NCBI GenBank assembly: GCA_943787725.1
Contig: CALSNM010000016.1
Span: 1 to 64,000, forward strand
Origin: an uncultured Flavobacteriales bacterium
GTDB lineage: Bacteria; Bacteroidota; Bacteroidia; Flavobacteriales_D; Parvicellaceae
Direction: 5' to 3'
Length of the DNA: 64,000 nt
Shown: in pieces, positions 10,767-19,437 of the stretch
Position numbering within the stretch: position 1 is the stretch's first letter
How the letters are laid out: each line of letters opens with the position of its first letter
Notes under the pieces: model-generated
Told to the model about the DNA's origin: nothing
The model's input: only the letters and a program-made list of their open reading frames with translations
The model's database searches: none
Program-made: the position numbers and the translations under genes

Positions 10767-11201
10767 ATGAAAAGATTGGCTGCTATATTTCTAATGTTAA
10801 CCGTATTGATTGCTTCGATAGGAGTGTCTGTTAATACGCATATCTGCAAGAAAGAAGGAGTAATTAAGTCCTTTTTTGTAGATTTTGGTGAATGTGTCTG
10901 TGACACGGATAGAAGAAGTACCTCTCTGCAAGTTGCTGCCATCAAATAACTATCGAAAAAACAGAAAAAAAAGGCTGTTGCCAAGATGAAACAGCATTTT
11001 TTCAATTAGATTTTGATTATGTAACGCAAATAGAGAACGTTTCATTAAACCCAGATTTGCTGTTTACTTCGGCGTTGATTTACAACTATTTTTACCCCTC
11101 TTAATATTGAAGAAAATGCAAATATTGTTGAGTTCAACCATTATTCACCCCCAATTCCCGATCGGGATATTCCTGTCCTTGTTCAGTCTTTTTTAATTTG
11201 A
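10767..11201 (+). pseudogene. HYC_CC_PP family protein, two frameshifts
   Basis: The first frame gives an N-terminal signal-like helix and VNTHICKKEGV. A shift near 10925 leads into SCCHQITIEKTEKKGCCQDE. A second shift near 11098 leads into EFNHYSPPIPDRDIPVLV, ending at the stop at 11199-11201. These match the three signatures that name the HYC_CC_PP family (His-x-Cys, Cys-Cys, Pro-Pro), whose members are about 140 residues and sit beside metal-handling genes in Bacteroidota. A -7 box TATATTTG lies at 10751-10758, only eight bases before the ATG, which suggests a very short or absent 5' UTR. The gene heads a probable unit with the HMA protein and TonB receptor. The frameshifts could be sequence errors. 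Confidence 0.75.
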
Positions 11202-11288
11202 TTTTTATTGTTAGCTCGTAAAAAGTTGCATGCTTAAGCTTTCCTCCATTGGATAGCTAGAATTTTAATAACAATAAAAATTATACAA

Positions 11289-11633
11289 ATGAAAAATATA
11301 TTAATAATAGTACTTACTATAATCTCAACTACTGCTTTTGGACAAAAGCAAAAAAGTAAATATCAAGAAATCAACTTTAAAGTTTCTGGAGTTTGTGAAA
11401 TGTGCGAAGATCGTATTGAAAAAGTACTGGATGCACCTGGTATTCGGGTTGCGGATTGGGATTTAGATACGCATAACTGCAAAGTAGTATTTAATACAAC
11501 TAAGATATCAGAGCTTGAAATACATAACTTAATCGCGGGAATAGGTCACGATACTGACAAGGTGAAAGCGAGTAAGGAGAGTTATGATAATTTACATGGC
11601 TGTTGCAAGTATAGATCGGATGTTAATCATTAA
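11289..11633 (+). CDS. Periplasmic heavy-metal-associated (HMA) domain protein
   Basis: A protein of 114 residues with a signal peptide (IISTTAFGQ) and one HMA fold. The metal site is GVCEMCEDRIEKVL (Cys-x-x-Cys). A C-terminal GCCKYR adds two cysteines. It is probably a periplasmic metal-binding protein or metallochaperone for Cu or a similar soft metal (family inference). It lies 12 bases upstream of the TonB receptor and downstream of the HYC_CC_PP gene. Confidence 0.85.
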   Translation: MKNILIIVLTIISTTAFGQKQKSKYQEINFKVSGVCEMCEDRIEKVLDAPGIRVADWDLDTHNCKVVFNTTKISELEIHNLIAGIGHDTDKVKASKESYDNLHGCCKYRSDVNH

Positions 11634-11645
11634 TTTCTTCTTTTT

Positions 11646-13935
11646 ATGAAAGCTGCAGCTAAACAAGTTGTAACTGTTCTTTTTCTGTTAGTTTCTTCGG
11701 TTGCATTTACGCAAAAAGAAGATAAAACAGTAGTCGAAGGACATGTTTACGAATTGGATTCGAAGGATTCTGTTTCTCCATTGCCGGGAGCAAATATCCA
11801 TTTCCCAGGAACTGCAATAGGTGTTTCTACAGATTCGGATGGATATTTCAAATTAGAGAGTTTAAACCATTATACACAAATTGTTGTTACGTTTATTGGT
11901 TTTGAACCGGATACAATTGATATTCCAAAGAGGAAGAAATTGCTTAATGTAGTCTTGAAAGATGGGAGCATTCTTCCTGGTGTGGAAGTACTTGTTAAAA
12001 AAGGAAATTATACAATATCCAAATTCTCTGTAAGAAATGCACATACCATGAATACAGGGGAGTTGAGGAAAGCTGCTTGTTGCAACCTTGCGGAAAGTTT
12101 TGAGACCAATCCTTCCATTGACGCAAGTTTTACGGATGCTGTTACGGGCACTAAGCAAATCCAAATGCTTGGCTTATCGGGTAAGTATGTACAGATTATG
12201 CAAGACAATGTTCCTATGATTCGCGGCTTATCTACTATTTATGGATTTGAATATGTGCCAGGAAGTTGGATTAACTCTGTTCAAGTTTCTAAGGGCACAG
12301 GTTCTGTAGTGAACGGCTATGAAAGCATGACGGGGCAAATTAATTTAGATTGGAAGAAGCCGGGGAATGCTGAGAAATTGCATCTAAACCTTTTTGGTAA
12401 TCAAGCGGGTCGAATGGAACTAAACTTAAATTTAAGCAGAAGCTGTTTCGAAAAGGTGGAAATCTACGCTGTTGATGCATGGGAAATACCAAGCTTTAGA
12501 AATAGATAATAATGAGGATGGTTTTTTAGATAGACCACTTAACGAAAATTTCATCATTCATAACCAGTGGGATTATACCGGACAAATACTACGTATGGAA
12601 TATGGTGTTGGAGCCCTTAGTTTTAGCAGTCTTGCAGGCAAAGGAGTGACTGATAAACAATTAGCGCAGGATAATCTGCAAAACCCCTACAAAGTATCTT
12701 CCACAACAAATAGGGGGCAGGCTTTTGCCAAAATTGGCTATTTATTTCCGGACGAGCAATATAAAAGTATGGCTATTCAATTTTCAGGAGTTTATCACGA
12801 TCATCAGTCTTTGTTTGGAAACAGTCAATATTTAGGAAAGCAGACAAGTGGATATGCGAACTTCATTTACCAAGACGAAATGGGTAAAAAACAAGAGCAA
12901 AATTTTAAAACCGGGTTTAGCCTTGTTTACGATCTTTACCAGGAGTCACTCCAAAACAATGACACATCTATTGTTCAACAATACAACTTGGAGGAGGTTG
13001 TTCCTGGAGCATATTTTGAATATAATTTACTGAAATCTAAATTAGGCCTTGTAGCAGGTGTAAGAGTTGATTACCATTCTGTTTACGGTGCTTTTATAAC
13101 GCCAAGAGTGAATATGAGGTATAATTTCACTGAAAAAAATGCGCTTAAAATTTCAGCAGGAAGAGGAAGAAGAACACCAAATCTAATTATGGAAAACGTT
13201 GGCTTATTAGCAACTTCTAGAAATTGGATAATAGAAAATGATGTTAACCTTCCTGGTTTCGGTTTGAAGCAGGAAAGCGCTTGGAATTTTGGCTTAGGAT
13301 TTAATCAAGATTTTGAGATTTTATTTAGAGAAGGGAATATTAATATAGATTTTTACCATACGCTTTTTGAGAATCAAATAATTGTTGATTTAGATTACAA
13401 TCCACAAGAGGTGTATTTCTATAATTTGGATGGACAATCTTTTTCGAATTCTTTTCAAGTAGAAGTAAATTATGATATTTCCAAAAGGATGGATATTCGT
13501 TTAGCGTATCGTTTTTTAGATGTCCAAAAAGATTTCAAAGTAGGCATGCTTTCAAAACCATTATTAGCTCAAAACAAAGGGTTTGTTAATTTATCTTATG
13601 AAACAAAAAAGAATGATAAAGAAGGCCAATGGAAGTTTGATGTTACCAGTCAGTTGGTTGGAGAACAGAGAATTCCATCAACTGATTTAAATCCTTCTGA
13701 GTTTATTGTACCATCGAAATCTCCTGCTTACCTGCTGTTAAGTGCACAAATTACAAAAGTATTTTCCAAGAAATTCGAGTTTTATATTGGGGGTGAAAAT
13801 CTTACTAATTTTATTCAAAAGAATCCAATTATACAAGCTGAAAACCCCTACGGAGAGTATTTTGATAGTTCGCTTATTTGGGCTCCTGTTTTTGGTAGAA
13901 TGGTTTATGGCGGCTTACGTTGGACAATTGAATAG
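11646..13935 (+). pseudogene. TonB-dependent outer-membrane receptor, one frameshift
   Basis: The N-terminal part has a signal peptide, a carboxypeptidase-regulatory-like domain (VVEGHVYELDSKD, TDSDGYFKLESLNH) and a plug domain (IQMLGLSGKYVQIMQDNVP, GSVVNGYESMTGQINLDW). The barrel continues in the next frame from WKSTLLMHGKYQALE to the C-terminal strand VFGRMVYGGLRWTIE. The shift is near 12450, in a GAAAAGG context, and one extra base explains it. The combined length of about 760 residues is typical. A cysteine pair (KAACCNLAES) in the plug and the metal-linked neighbours suggest uptake or sensing of a metal complex, but the substrate is inferred only from context. Confidence 0.85.
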
Positions 13936-13968
13936 GGATTAATATTAGCGTTAATAGGTGAAGTTGAT

Positions 13969-16248
13969 TTATTTTGTTTCTTTATTTTTATCAATAGCTA
14001 AAATCAAAATTGGCAGTAAAAATAAATCAGAAATGAGTGCAAATAGCAACGTTATGGAAATTAATAACCCAATATAAAAGGTACTACTAAAGTCTGATAG
14101 TAAAAATGTTAAAAATCCAGAGGAAAGAACAAAAGATGTTATTATGAGTGCCTTTCCGGTAGTTTTGATGGATTGATATAGTGCATCTTTTTTATCTCTA
14201 GCGTTTGGTAGCTCAATTTTATATCGAACTAACAAATGAATAGTATCATCCACAGCTATTCCAAAACCAATTGTAAATATAACTACGGTAGAGAATTTTA
14301 AATCTATTCCAATAAGCCCCATCAGACCTGCAACAAAAACAAGTGGTAATACATTTGGGATTAGAGAAATTAAAGCAATTTTTACTGACTTGAAAAGGAT
14401 TCCCATCAGCAAGGCAACAACCAGAAAGCTGAAAATTAACCCCTTTATGTATTTGACCTAGAAATATAAGCACTTGTTTTATCCATCATATCGGGCGCTC
14501 CAGTAATTCGAAAGTCCACTAAATTTATGTTTTTGTTTAAAAATTCTCGTAAATTTTGGTTTAATTCAGTTACTTTTTTTTGTCCTAAGTCGTGTATTTT
14601 ACTCGATATTCTGCCTTTTTTCCTATCTTTTGTTAATAGGGTGGAAGTAGCAGTTTCGTCAATATTTTTATCGAAATATTTTTTTATGTTTTTCATTTCT
14701 CTAATGGAGTTGGGAACTCTATAGTATTCTTGCTTTCCTCCGTTTATAGATCGATTAATTTCTTTCATAATTGTCATAGCAGAATACGACATTTTAGCAC
14801 CATATACATTCTCTAAATAATACTGTACTGTATCAATTTCTCGAGCTACTGTATATCGAATATAGTGAGCGAAGTATCCTTTAGCGTAAACCCCATTTCA
14901 AATGGTCGGATTCCTGCAAATTGCGATTCAAAAAAGCGCATGTCTTTTTTTAAGGAACTTTTCTCGCTCAAATCATCCAGCACATAATTATTTGTGTCTA
15001 ATTTATTAATACCAATTATAGAAATTAGCAAAAGGCCGGAAGTAATTACGAGTGTATGTCTTTGATATTTGAAAATCGCATGAAATAAGGGAGTTGTTAT
15101 TTTGCTCCATTTTTCTTCCTTTTTAAATTGCTAGTGTATTTTTTTGTTTGCGTAATACATATAGCCGAGGGCAATACGGTAATGGAAACAAGCCACGTTA
15201 TCATCACACCAACAGCAGTTGCAATTCCAAAATTTTGAATAGGCGGAATGTCTATAAAGTATAAGGATATAAATCCAATTGCCGTTGTAAGAGCGGTTAA
15301 AAAGGTGGTTCTGCCTATTTTTCGAATGGTGTTGTTTACCGCCTTGTATTTATTTTGTTCGATCAAATATTCTTCATTATACCCTGTTAAAATATGAACC
15401 GAGTTGGATATCCCAATGATAAATAGAAGGGTTGGAATTAAAGTCATTAATAAATCAAGTGCTCCAATAAAAACTTGAATTAATGTCATCGTAAAAATAA
15501 GAGAAGTTAGCAATATTAAGAGGGGAGTAGCCACGCTCCAAAATCTTCGAAAAGTGAAGATTAAAAAAAGTATTAATAAGAGTGATGTAGCACCTGTGAG
15601 TATTATCATCTCCTTATTTACAGTAGTTACATAATAATTTTGCGTTTTTATTTTTCCTGCAACATGAAAGTCGTCGTAATTGAATGCTTTAAGCGTACTT
15701 TCTATGGCATCTATAAGACTATCATTTGCTGGTGCTGATATTGATACATCCTTGGTCAAATAAATTAGAACGGAAGCAGTATCTTGAGAGAAAAAGGATT
15801 GGAAAAAGTCATTTGTATTGTATATTTTCTCCTTGTCTTCCATTAATCTTTCCGATTCATTTAGATGAATAACGGGAGCATTAATGTACCCCACAATAGG
15901 CACTTTAATTACTTTTTTTAGTGTTGTTGGGGATAAAACATTCTCAACATATTTTAAGCCTTTTAAAGTTTTTGTGGTACTGTCTATCAAATGAAGAAAA
16001 CTTGAATTGAAAATACCCTTCTTGTTTTCAATTGCAATCAGAATAAAGTTGTTGTCACTTTCGAAAGTTTCTCTATGTTGATGGTAATAGATTAAATCAG
16101 GGTCTTTTGGATCGAAAAAGTTTTCAATATTATAATCGATTTTTAACTGCAATAATCGAGGAATGGATACGGCAGTTAGCACCAGAATAATTAGTATTAT
16201 TGACCAAGGTAAGGACTTGGAGGTAACTATTTCTCTTTTGTTTTTCAA
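13969..16248 (-). pseudogene. RND/MMPL family exporter, three frameshifts
   Basis: An inner-membrane transporter of about 760 residues when frames are joined. The first 383 residues include an N-terminal helix, a periplasmic loop and a helix bundle containing GISNSVHILTGYNEEY and GRTTFLTALTTAIGFISLYF. The second half repeats the pattern (GFGIAVDDTIHLLVRYK, TGKALIITSFVLSSGFLTF). Frame changes occur near 15108 (in a run of A), 14858 and 14455; each joins continuous homologous sequence. The substrate is unknown; the family includes lipid and hydrophobic-compound exporters. It is convergent with the TonB receptor gene. Confidence 0.8.
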
Positions 16249-16306
16249 TAGATGCTATGCTTTAGTTTATGATTTAAATTGAGCTATTTTTTTGAGAATA
16301 TCCAAA

Positions 16307-17219
16307 TCAATAATAAAATAAATGTCCTTTTATTCCATTTTGACTGAATTCTAGCGTTGGAGCAGGAAATTTTAGAAAGCCAAAACTTCCAAAAAGTAAT
16401 TTGAAAAACTTTCTTTTGTATTCAATTTTGGATAAATCGGCATCTAAACTCAGGTAGAAACTGTCTGTATCTCTTGAAATCCATGCATGTAAGATTTGTC
16501 ATACACCAATCTGCATCAATGTTTCCGGTAACCATTTCCTCTGCACCATAGCCAATAGCAACGTTCAACCAGCTTGGGAAATGAGATTCCTTTTTCAAAA
16601 AATCTTTAATGTTAAGACTAAGCCAATAGGTTTGGCCATTGTAATCTTTTAAAATACGTTCTGTAAAATTGCTACCCAGCAAATTAGGTCGATAAGCAGC
16701 AAATTTAGTTTGATGTGTTGAAAACTTAAGCTTAACTCTTTGCTCATCCCAAATAAGACTTTGACCTATTGCTAATGCCGCACCTGAGGTGTTGGCTAGC
16801 ATATCATAACCTGAAAAGCCCCATTTATCTGAATAACCATCTAATATTTCAACTCCTGTTAAGTATATAAGGCCCAGACTCCCTCCCCAAAAAGTAGCTT
16901 TGTTTTTCTTTGCTCCACTCCATTTTAAGGCTTCTATGCCAGCTATACCAACGTAATAGGATGCCATGGCATGTCCTACCTTATCTACTTGCATCCATTC
17001 TTTCCCATCATTAAAAAAGTGAAATTTTCCTGTAGATTGATTTTTGTACCAGATTTCGTTTAGTAGTGTCAATGAGGAAATTGTTCCAATACTTTCGCTT
17101 ATAATAACTATATTTCTCCTTTTTTTTATAAGTGAATCGGGATAATCTAATATTTTAATTTCTTGCCCTTTGCATAGCGAGGAAATGATAATAAATAGCA
17201 AGAGCGAAATACGTTTCAT
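16307..17219 (-). CDS. DUF2279 family outer-membrane-like protein, frameshift near its end
   Basis: A signal peptide starts at MKRISLLLFIIISSLCKG; the frame is open 11 codons upstream but that start would spoil the signal. The body has DUF2279 features: VDKVGHAMASYYVG, ILDGYSDKWGFSGYDMLANT and NVAIGYGAEEM. The frame as read stops at 16422. Removing one T from the TTT near 16461 gives a family-like tail (YLSLDADLSKIEYKRKFFK ... GHLFYY) ending at 16307, so one extra base is likely. The function is unknown; the family consists of Bacteroidota membrane or periplasmic proteins. Confidence 0.75.
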
Positions 17220-17343
17220 ACGAATCAAATATAGTTGAGTAATTTGAATCACAATATTTAATCAATTGAATTATTTAATAGATTGTCAATAATAATGTCT
17301 AAAACTTGAGAGTTTTAAAGCGTTTTTTGTGTTATTTTTGATT

Positions 17344-17928
17344 GTGAATTTTTCGAAAGCAAAAGAATACATAGTCAATCGTTTGGTAAAAGAGTTGCCT
17401 AAAAATCTTTTCTATCATGCTGCTCATCATACGTTTGATGTTGTTAAGCAGGCGCAAACAATAGGTAAGTGCGAGGGAATATCAAATGATGAAATGTTGA
17501 TTCTGCTAACTGCTGCTTATTTTCATGATGCAGGTTTTTTATTTAAGTATCAATCTAACGAGTCAGAAGCTGTTAAATTAGTTAGGGAGGTTCTTCCTAA
17601 AATGGAATATAATAAAAAAGAAATTGAAGAGATTTGCAGAATAATTTTAGCTACAAATATCAACGTTCAACCGAAAACATTATTGGAGAAAATTATTTGT
17701 GATGCTGATCATGATTATTTTGGGAGAGAAGGCTATTCTAAAACAGCGAATAATCTGAGGAAAGAACTAGAAGAATATGGAGATAAGTTTGACGATAAAG
17801 AATGGCTAAAAGTCCAAATCAATTTCTTAGAAGTTAAACATCAATATTATACGGCGACTTCTAAATTAAATCGAACCCCTAATAAAAATAAAATTATAGC
17901 ATCTCTCAAGGGTGCGTTAATTGCATAG
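17344..17928 (+). CDS. HD-domain phosphohydrolase family protein
   Basis: About 194 residues. The HD metal-site pattern is visible as HAAHHTFDVV, AAYFHDAGF and a later CDADHDYFG, consistent with a metal-dependent phosphohydrolase, possibly nucleotide-directed. I prefer the GTG at 17344 (VNFSKAKEYIVNRLV). The open frame extends to a GTG at 17329, but a -7 box TATTTTTG at 17333-17340 overlaps that region. If the box is used, the transcript starts at or just before the start codon. It is divergent from the DUF2279 gene. Confidence 0.75.
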   Translation: MNFSKAKEYIVNRLVKELPKNLFYHAAHHTFDVVKQAQTIGKCEGISNDEMLILLTAAYFHDAGFLFKYQSNESEAVKLVREVLPKMEYNKKEIEEICRIILATNINVQPKTLLEKIICDADHDYFGREGYSKTANNLRKELEEYGDKFDDKEWLKVQINFLEVKHQYYTATSKLNRTPNKNKIIASLKGALIA

Positions 17929-18063
17929 TCTTTCCAAAAATATTCTTTTACTTGGCTTGCGACGAAAGTAAATCTCTAAGTGGTTAACTCTTTATATGGT
18001 GTCTTTAAAATCAAGAATATTTGTGTATTTTCGTAATGCCTACTTTAAACAAACAAATAGATT

Positions 18064-18933
18064 ATGAAAAAATTTTTACTTGGAATTTTTGCAATTTCTA
18101 GTTTTAGCTTAGTGTCTGCTCAAACAAATTTAAACTTTGAAGCTTGGACAGCTGGCGCTGGATATGATGACCCAGATGATTGGTTTACGCTAAATGAGTT
18201 TGGGCTTTTTGGTCTACCTATCACAGTTTCAAAGGAAACTGCAGCTCCCGGGGGAGGATCTGCTTCAGTTGTTATGACTACAACATTATGTACCGCTTGC
18301 CCTGCGCTAGGTATTCCAGATACTTTGCCAGGTATAATTTCTCAAGATATTCCATACACTGGAACTGATATTACATCTGTTGACTTTAGTTATTTATACA
18401 ATGCTGTTTCTGGAGATGAAGCTTTGTTTTTTGTTGAGTTAACAAAGTGGGATGGTTCTCAAACCATTACTATTGCGGAAGGAGGAATTAATTTATCAAA
18501 TCAAACTACTTGGTCTACAATGAATGTCCCATTGAATTATGGCACTTCGGACAATCCTGATACATTATCAATTTCTTTTAGCTCGAGTATAGCTGTTATT
18601 ACGCAGGACTATTCATATCCTCAATCGCAATTTGGAAGCGAATTGAAAATTGATGATATTATTGTAAATGGAATATTTTCGGTTGGAGTTGAAAAAATTG
18701 CATTAGAGGGGGTAAACATTTACTCAAATGGAAATGGAATAGTTATACATGCTGAAGAGGTATTTTCTAATTCAACTTTTGAAGTTTATAACATTGCGGG
18801 AAAATTAATTACTTCAAATCAAGTTTCATCAAACTATGAAGTTGTATCAACGAAAGGATTTGTTACTGGAATCTATCTTGTTAAATTGAATACACCGCAA
18901 GGAATTGTAACTAAGAAAGTTTTCTTAAAATAG
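18064..18933 (+). CDS. Secreted T9SS sorting domain protein
   Basis: A protein of 289 residues with a signal peptide (SSFSLVSAQ). A beta-rich region begins NLNFEAWTAGAGYDDPDDW and resembles carbohydrate-binding jelly-roll segments of secreted proteins. The C-terminus is a sorting domain (FEVYNIAGKLI, GIYLVKLNT, VTKKVFLK). No catalytic motif was recognised. It is probably a surface or secreted protein of unknown role and stands alone. Confidence 0.8.
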   Translation: MKKFLLGIFAISSFSLVSAQTNLNFEAWTAGAGYDDPDDWFTLNEFGLFGLPITVSKETAAPGGGSASVVMTTTLCTACPALGIPDTLPGIISQDIPYTGTDITSVDFSYLYNAVSGDEALFFVELTKWDGSQTITIAEGGINLSNQTTWSTMNVPLNYGTSDNPDTLSISFSSSIAVITQDYSYPQSQFGSELKIDDIIVNGIFSVGVEKIALEGVNIYSNGNGIVIHAEEVFSNSTFEVYNIAGKLITSNQVSSNYEVVSTKGFVTGIYLVKLNTPQGIVTKKVFLK

Positions 18934-19263
18934 GCGTTTTATTCTTAATAAAAAAAGCACGCTTGAATGAAAAGGTTTTTATGCCTCTAACTCTGCCGTT
19001 TTATAGGTTTCGAATTTTCGAATCCGTTAGATAATTCAGGCTAAGAATTCCTTCTCAAATAGATGTTATTTTCACTTCTTACAATTAAAGGATTTCGGTA
19101 ACTGCATTGTAAGTTACGAAAAAGAAAATATTGTAAAGCGCTAAAAAAGTCTCCTTTCAAATTAACATCACTTTTTTCATGTTTTGTGTCCCTCCGATAT
19201 TCAAGGAATATTTTGTACTTTCGCGCAGCAAAAATTAAATATCACGAATAAAATAATTTACTG
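18934..19263 (+). other. 330-base intergenic region with a possible promoter near its end
   Basis: No gene was found. A TTCGAA sequence occurs twice, three bases apart, near 19010-19025. A -7-like box TACTTTCG at 19216-19223 lies about 40 bases before the small ORF at 19264 and may drive the downstream pair. No clear terminator for the upstream gene is visible. Confidence 0.45.
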
Positions 19264-19437
19264 ATGAAAAAACAAAAACAAACTGGCGTTAAGGAATATA
19301 AAATCCCTGTACTAGGTTCGCTTGGGTTATTAGCTCTTGGCGATGTAGGATTGAAAATGTGGAGAGAGAAACGTGACATTGAAGCAGCAACGCAAAAGAA
19401 AAAATCAGGAAATTCAAAATCAAAAGGAGATGAGTAA
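19264..19437 (+). CDS. Small 57-residue protein overlapping the phosphodiesterase-sulfotransferase gene
   Basis: The ORF begins MKKQKQTGVKEYKIPV, has a short hydrophobic stretch (LGSLGLLALGDVGLKMW) and ends in a very basic tail. Its stop overlaps the next gene's start (ATGAGTAA, eight bases shared). Overlap, start spacing and codon use support a real gene translationally coupled to the large enzyme. It may be a membrane-associated partner or adaptor; no family was recognised. Confidence 0.6.
   Translation: MKKQKQTGVKEYKIPVLGSLGLLALGDVGLKMWREKRDIEAATQKKKSGNSKSKGDE

Noticed and set aside
11156-11167. Perfect 12-base palindrome TCCCGATCGGGA, first taken for an operator
   Set aside because: It falls inside the out-of-frame coding continuation of the HYC_CC_PP gene (PPIPDRDIPVL), so coding explains it.
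19005-19030. TTCGAA repeated twice, tRNA T-arm-like
   Set aside because: No cloverleaf or acceptor stem around it; no tRNA gene was found anywhere in the window.
19373-19430. Extended N-terminus of the phosphodiesterase fusion from a GTG at 19373
   Set aside because: This stretch lies inside the small ORF, is highly basic, and the ATG at 19430 directly precedes the conserved domain start.
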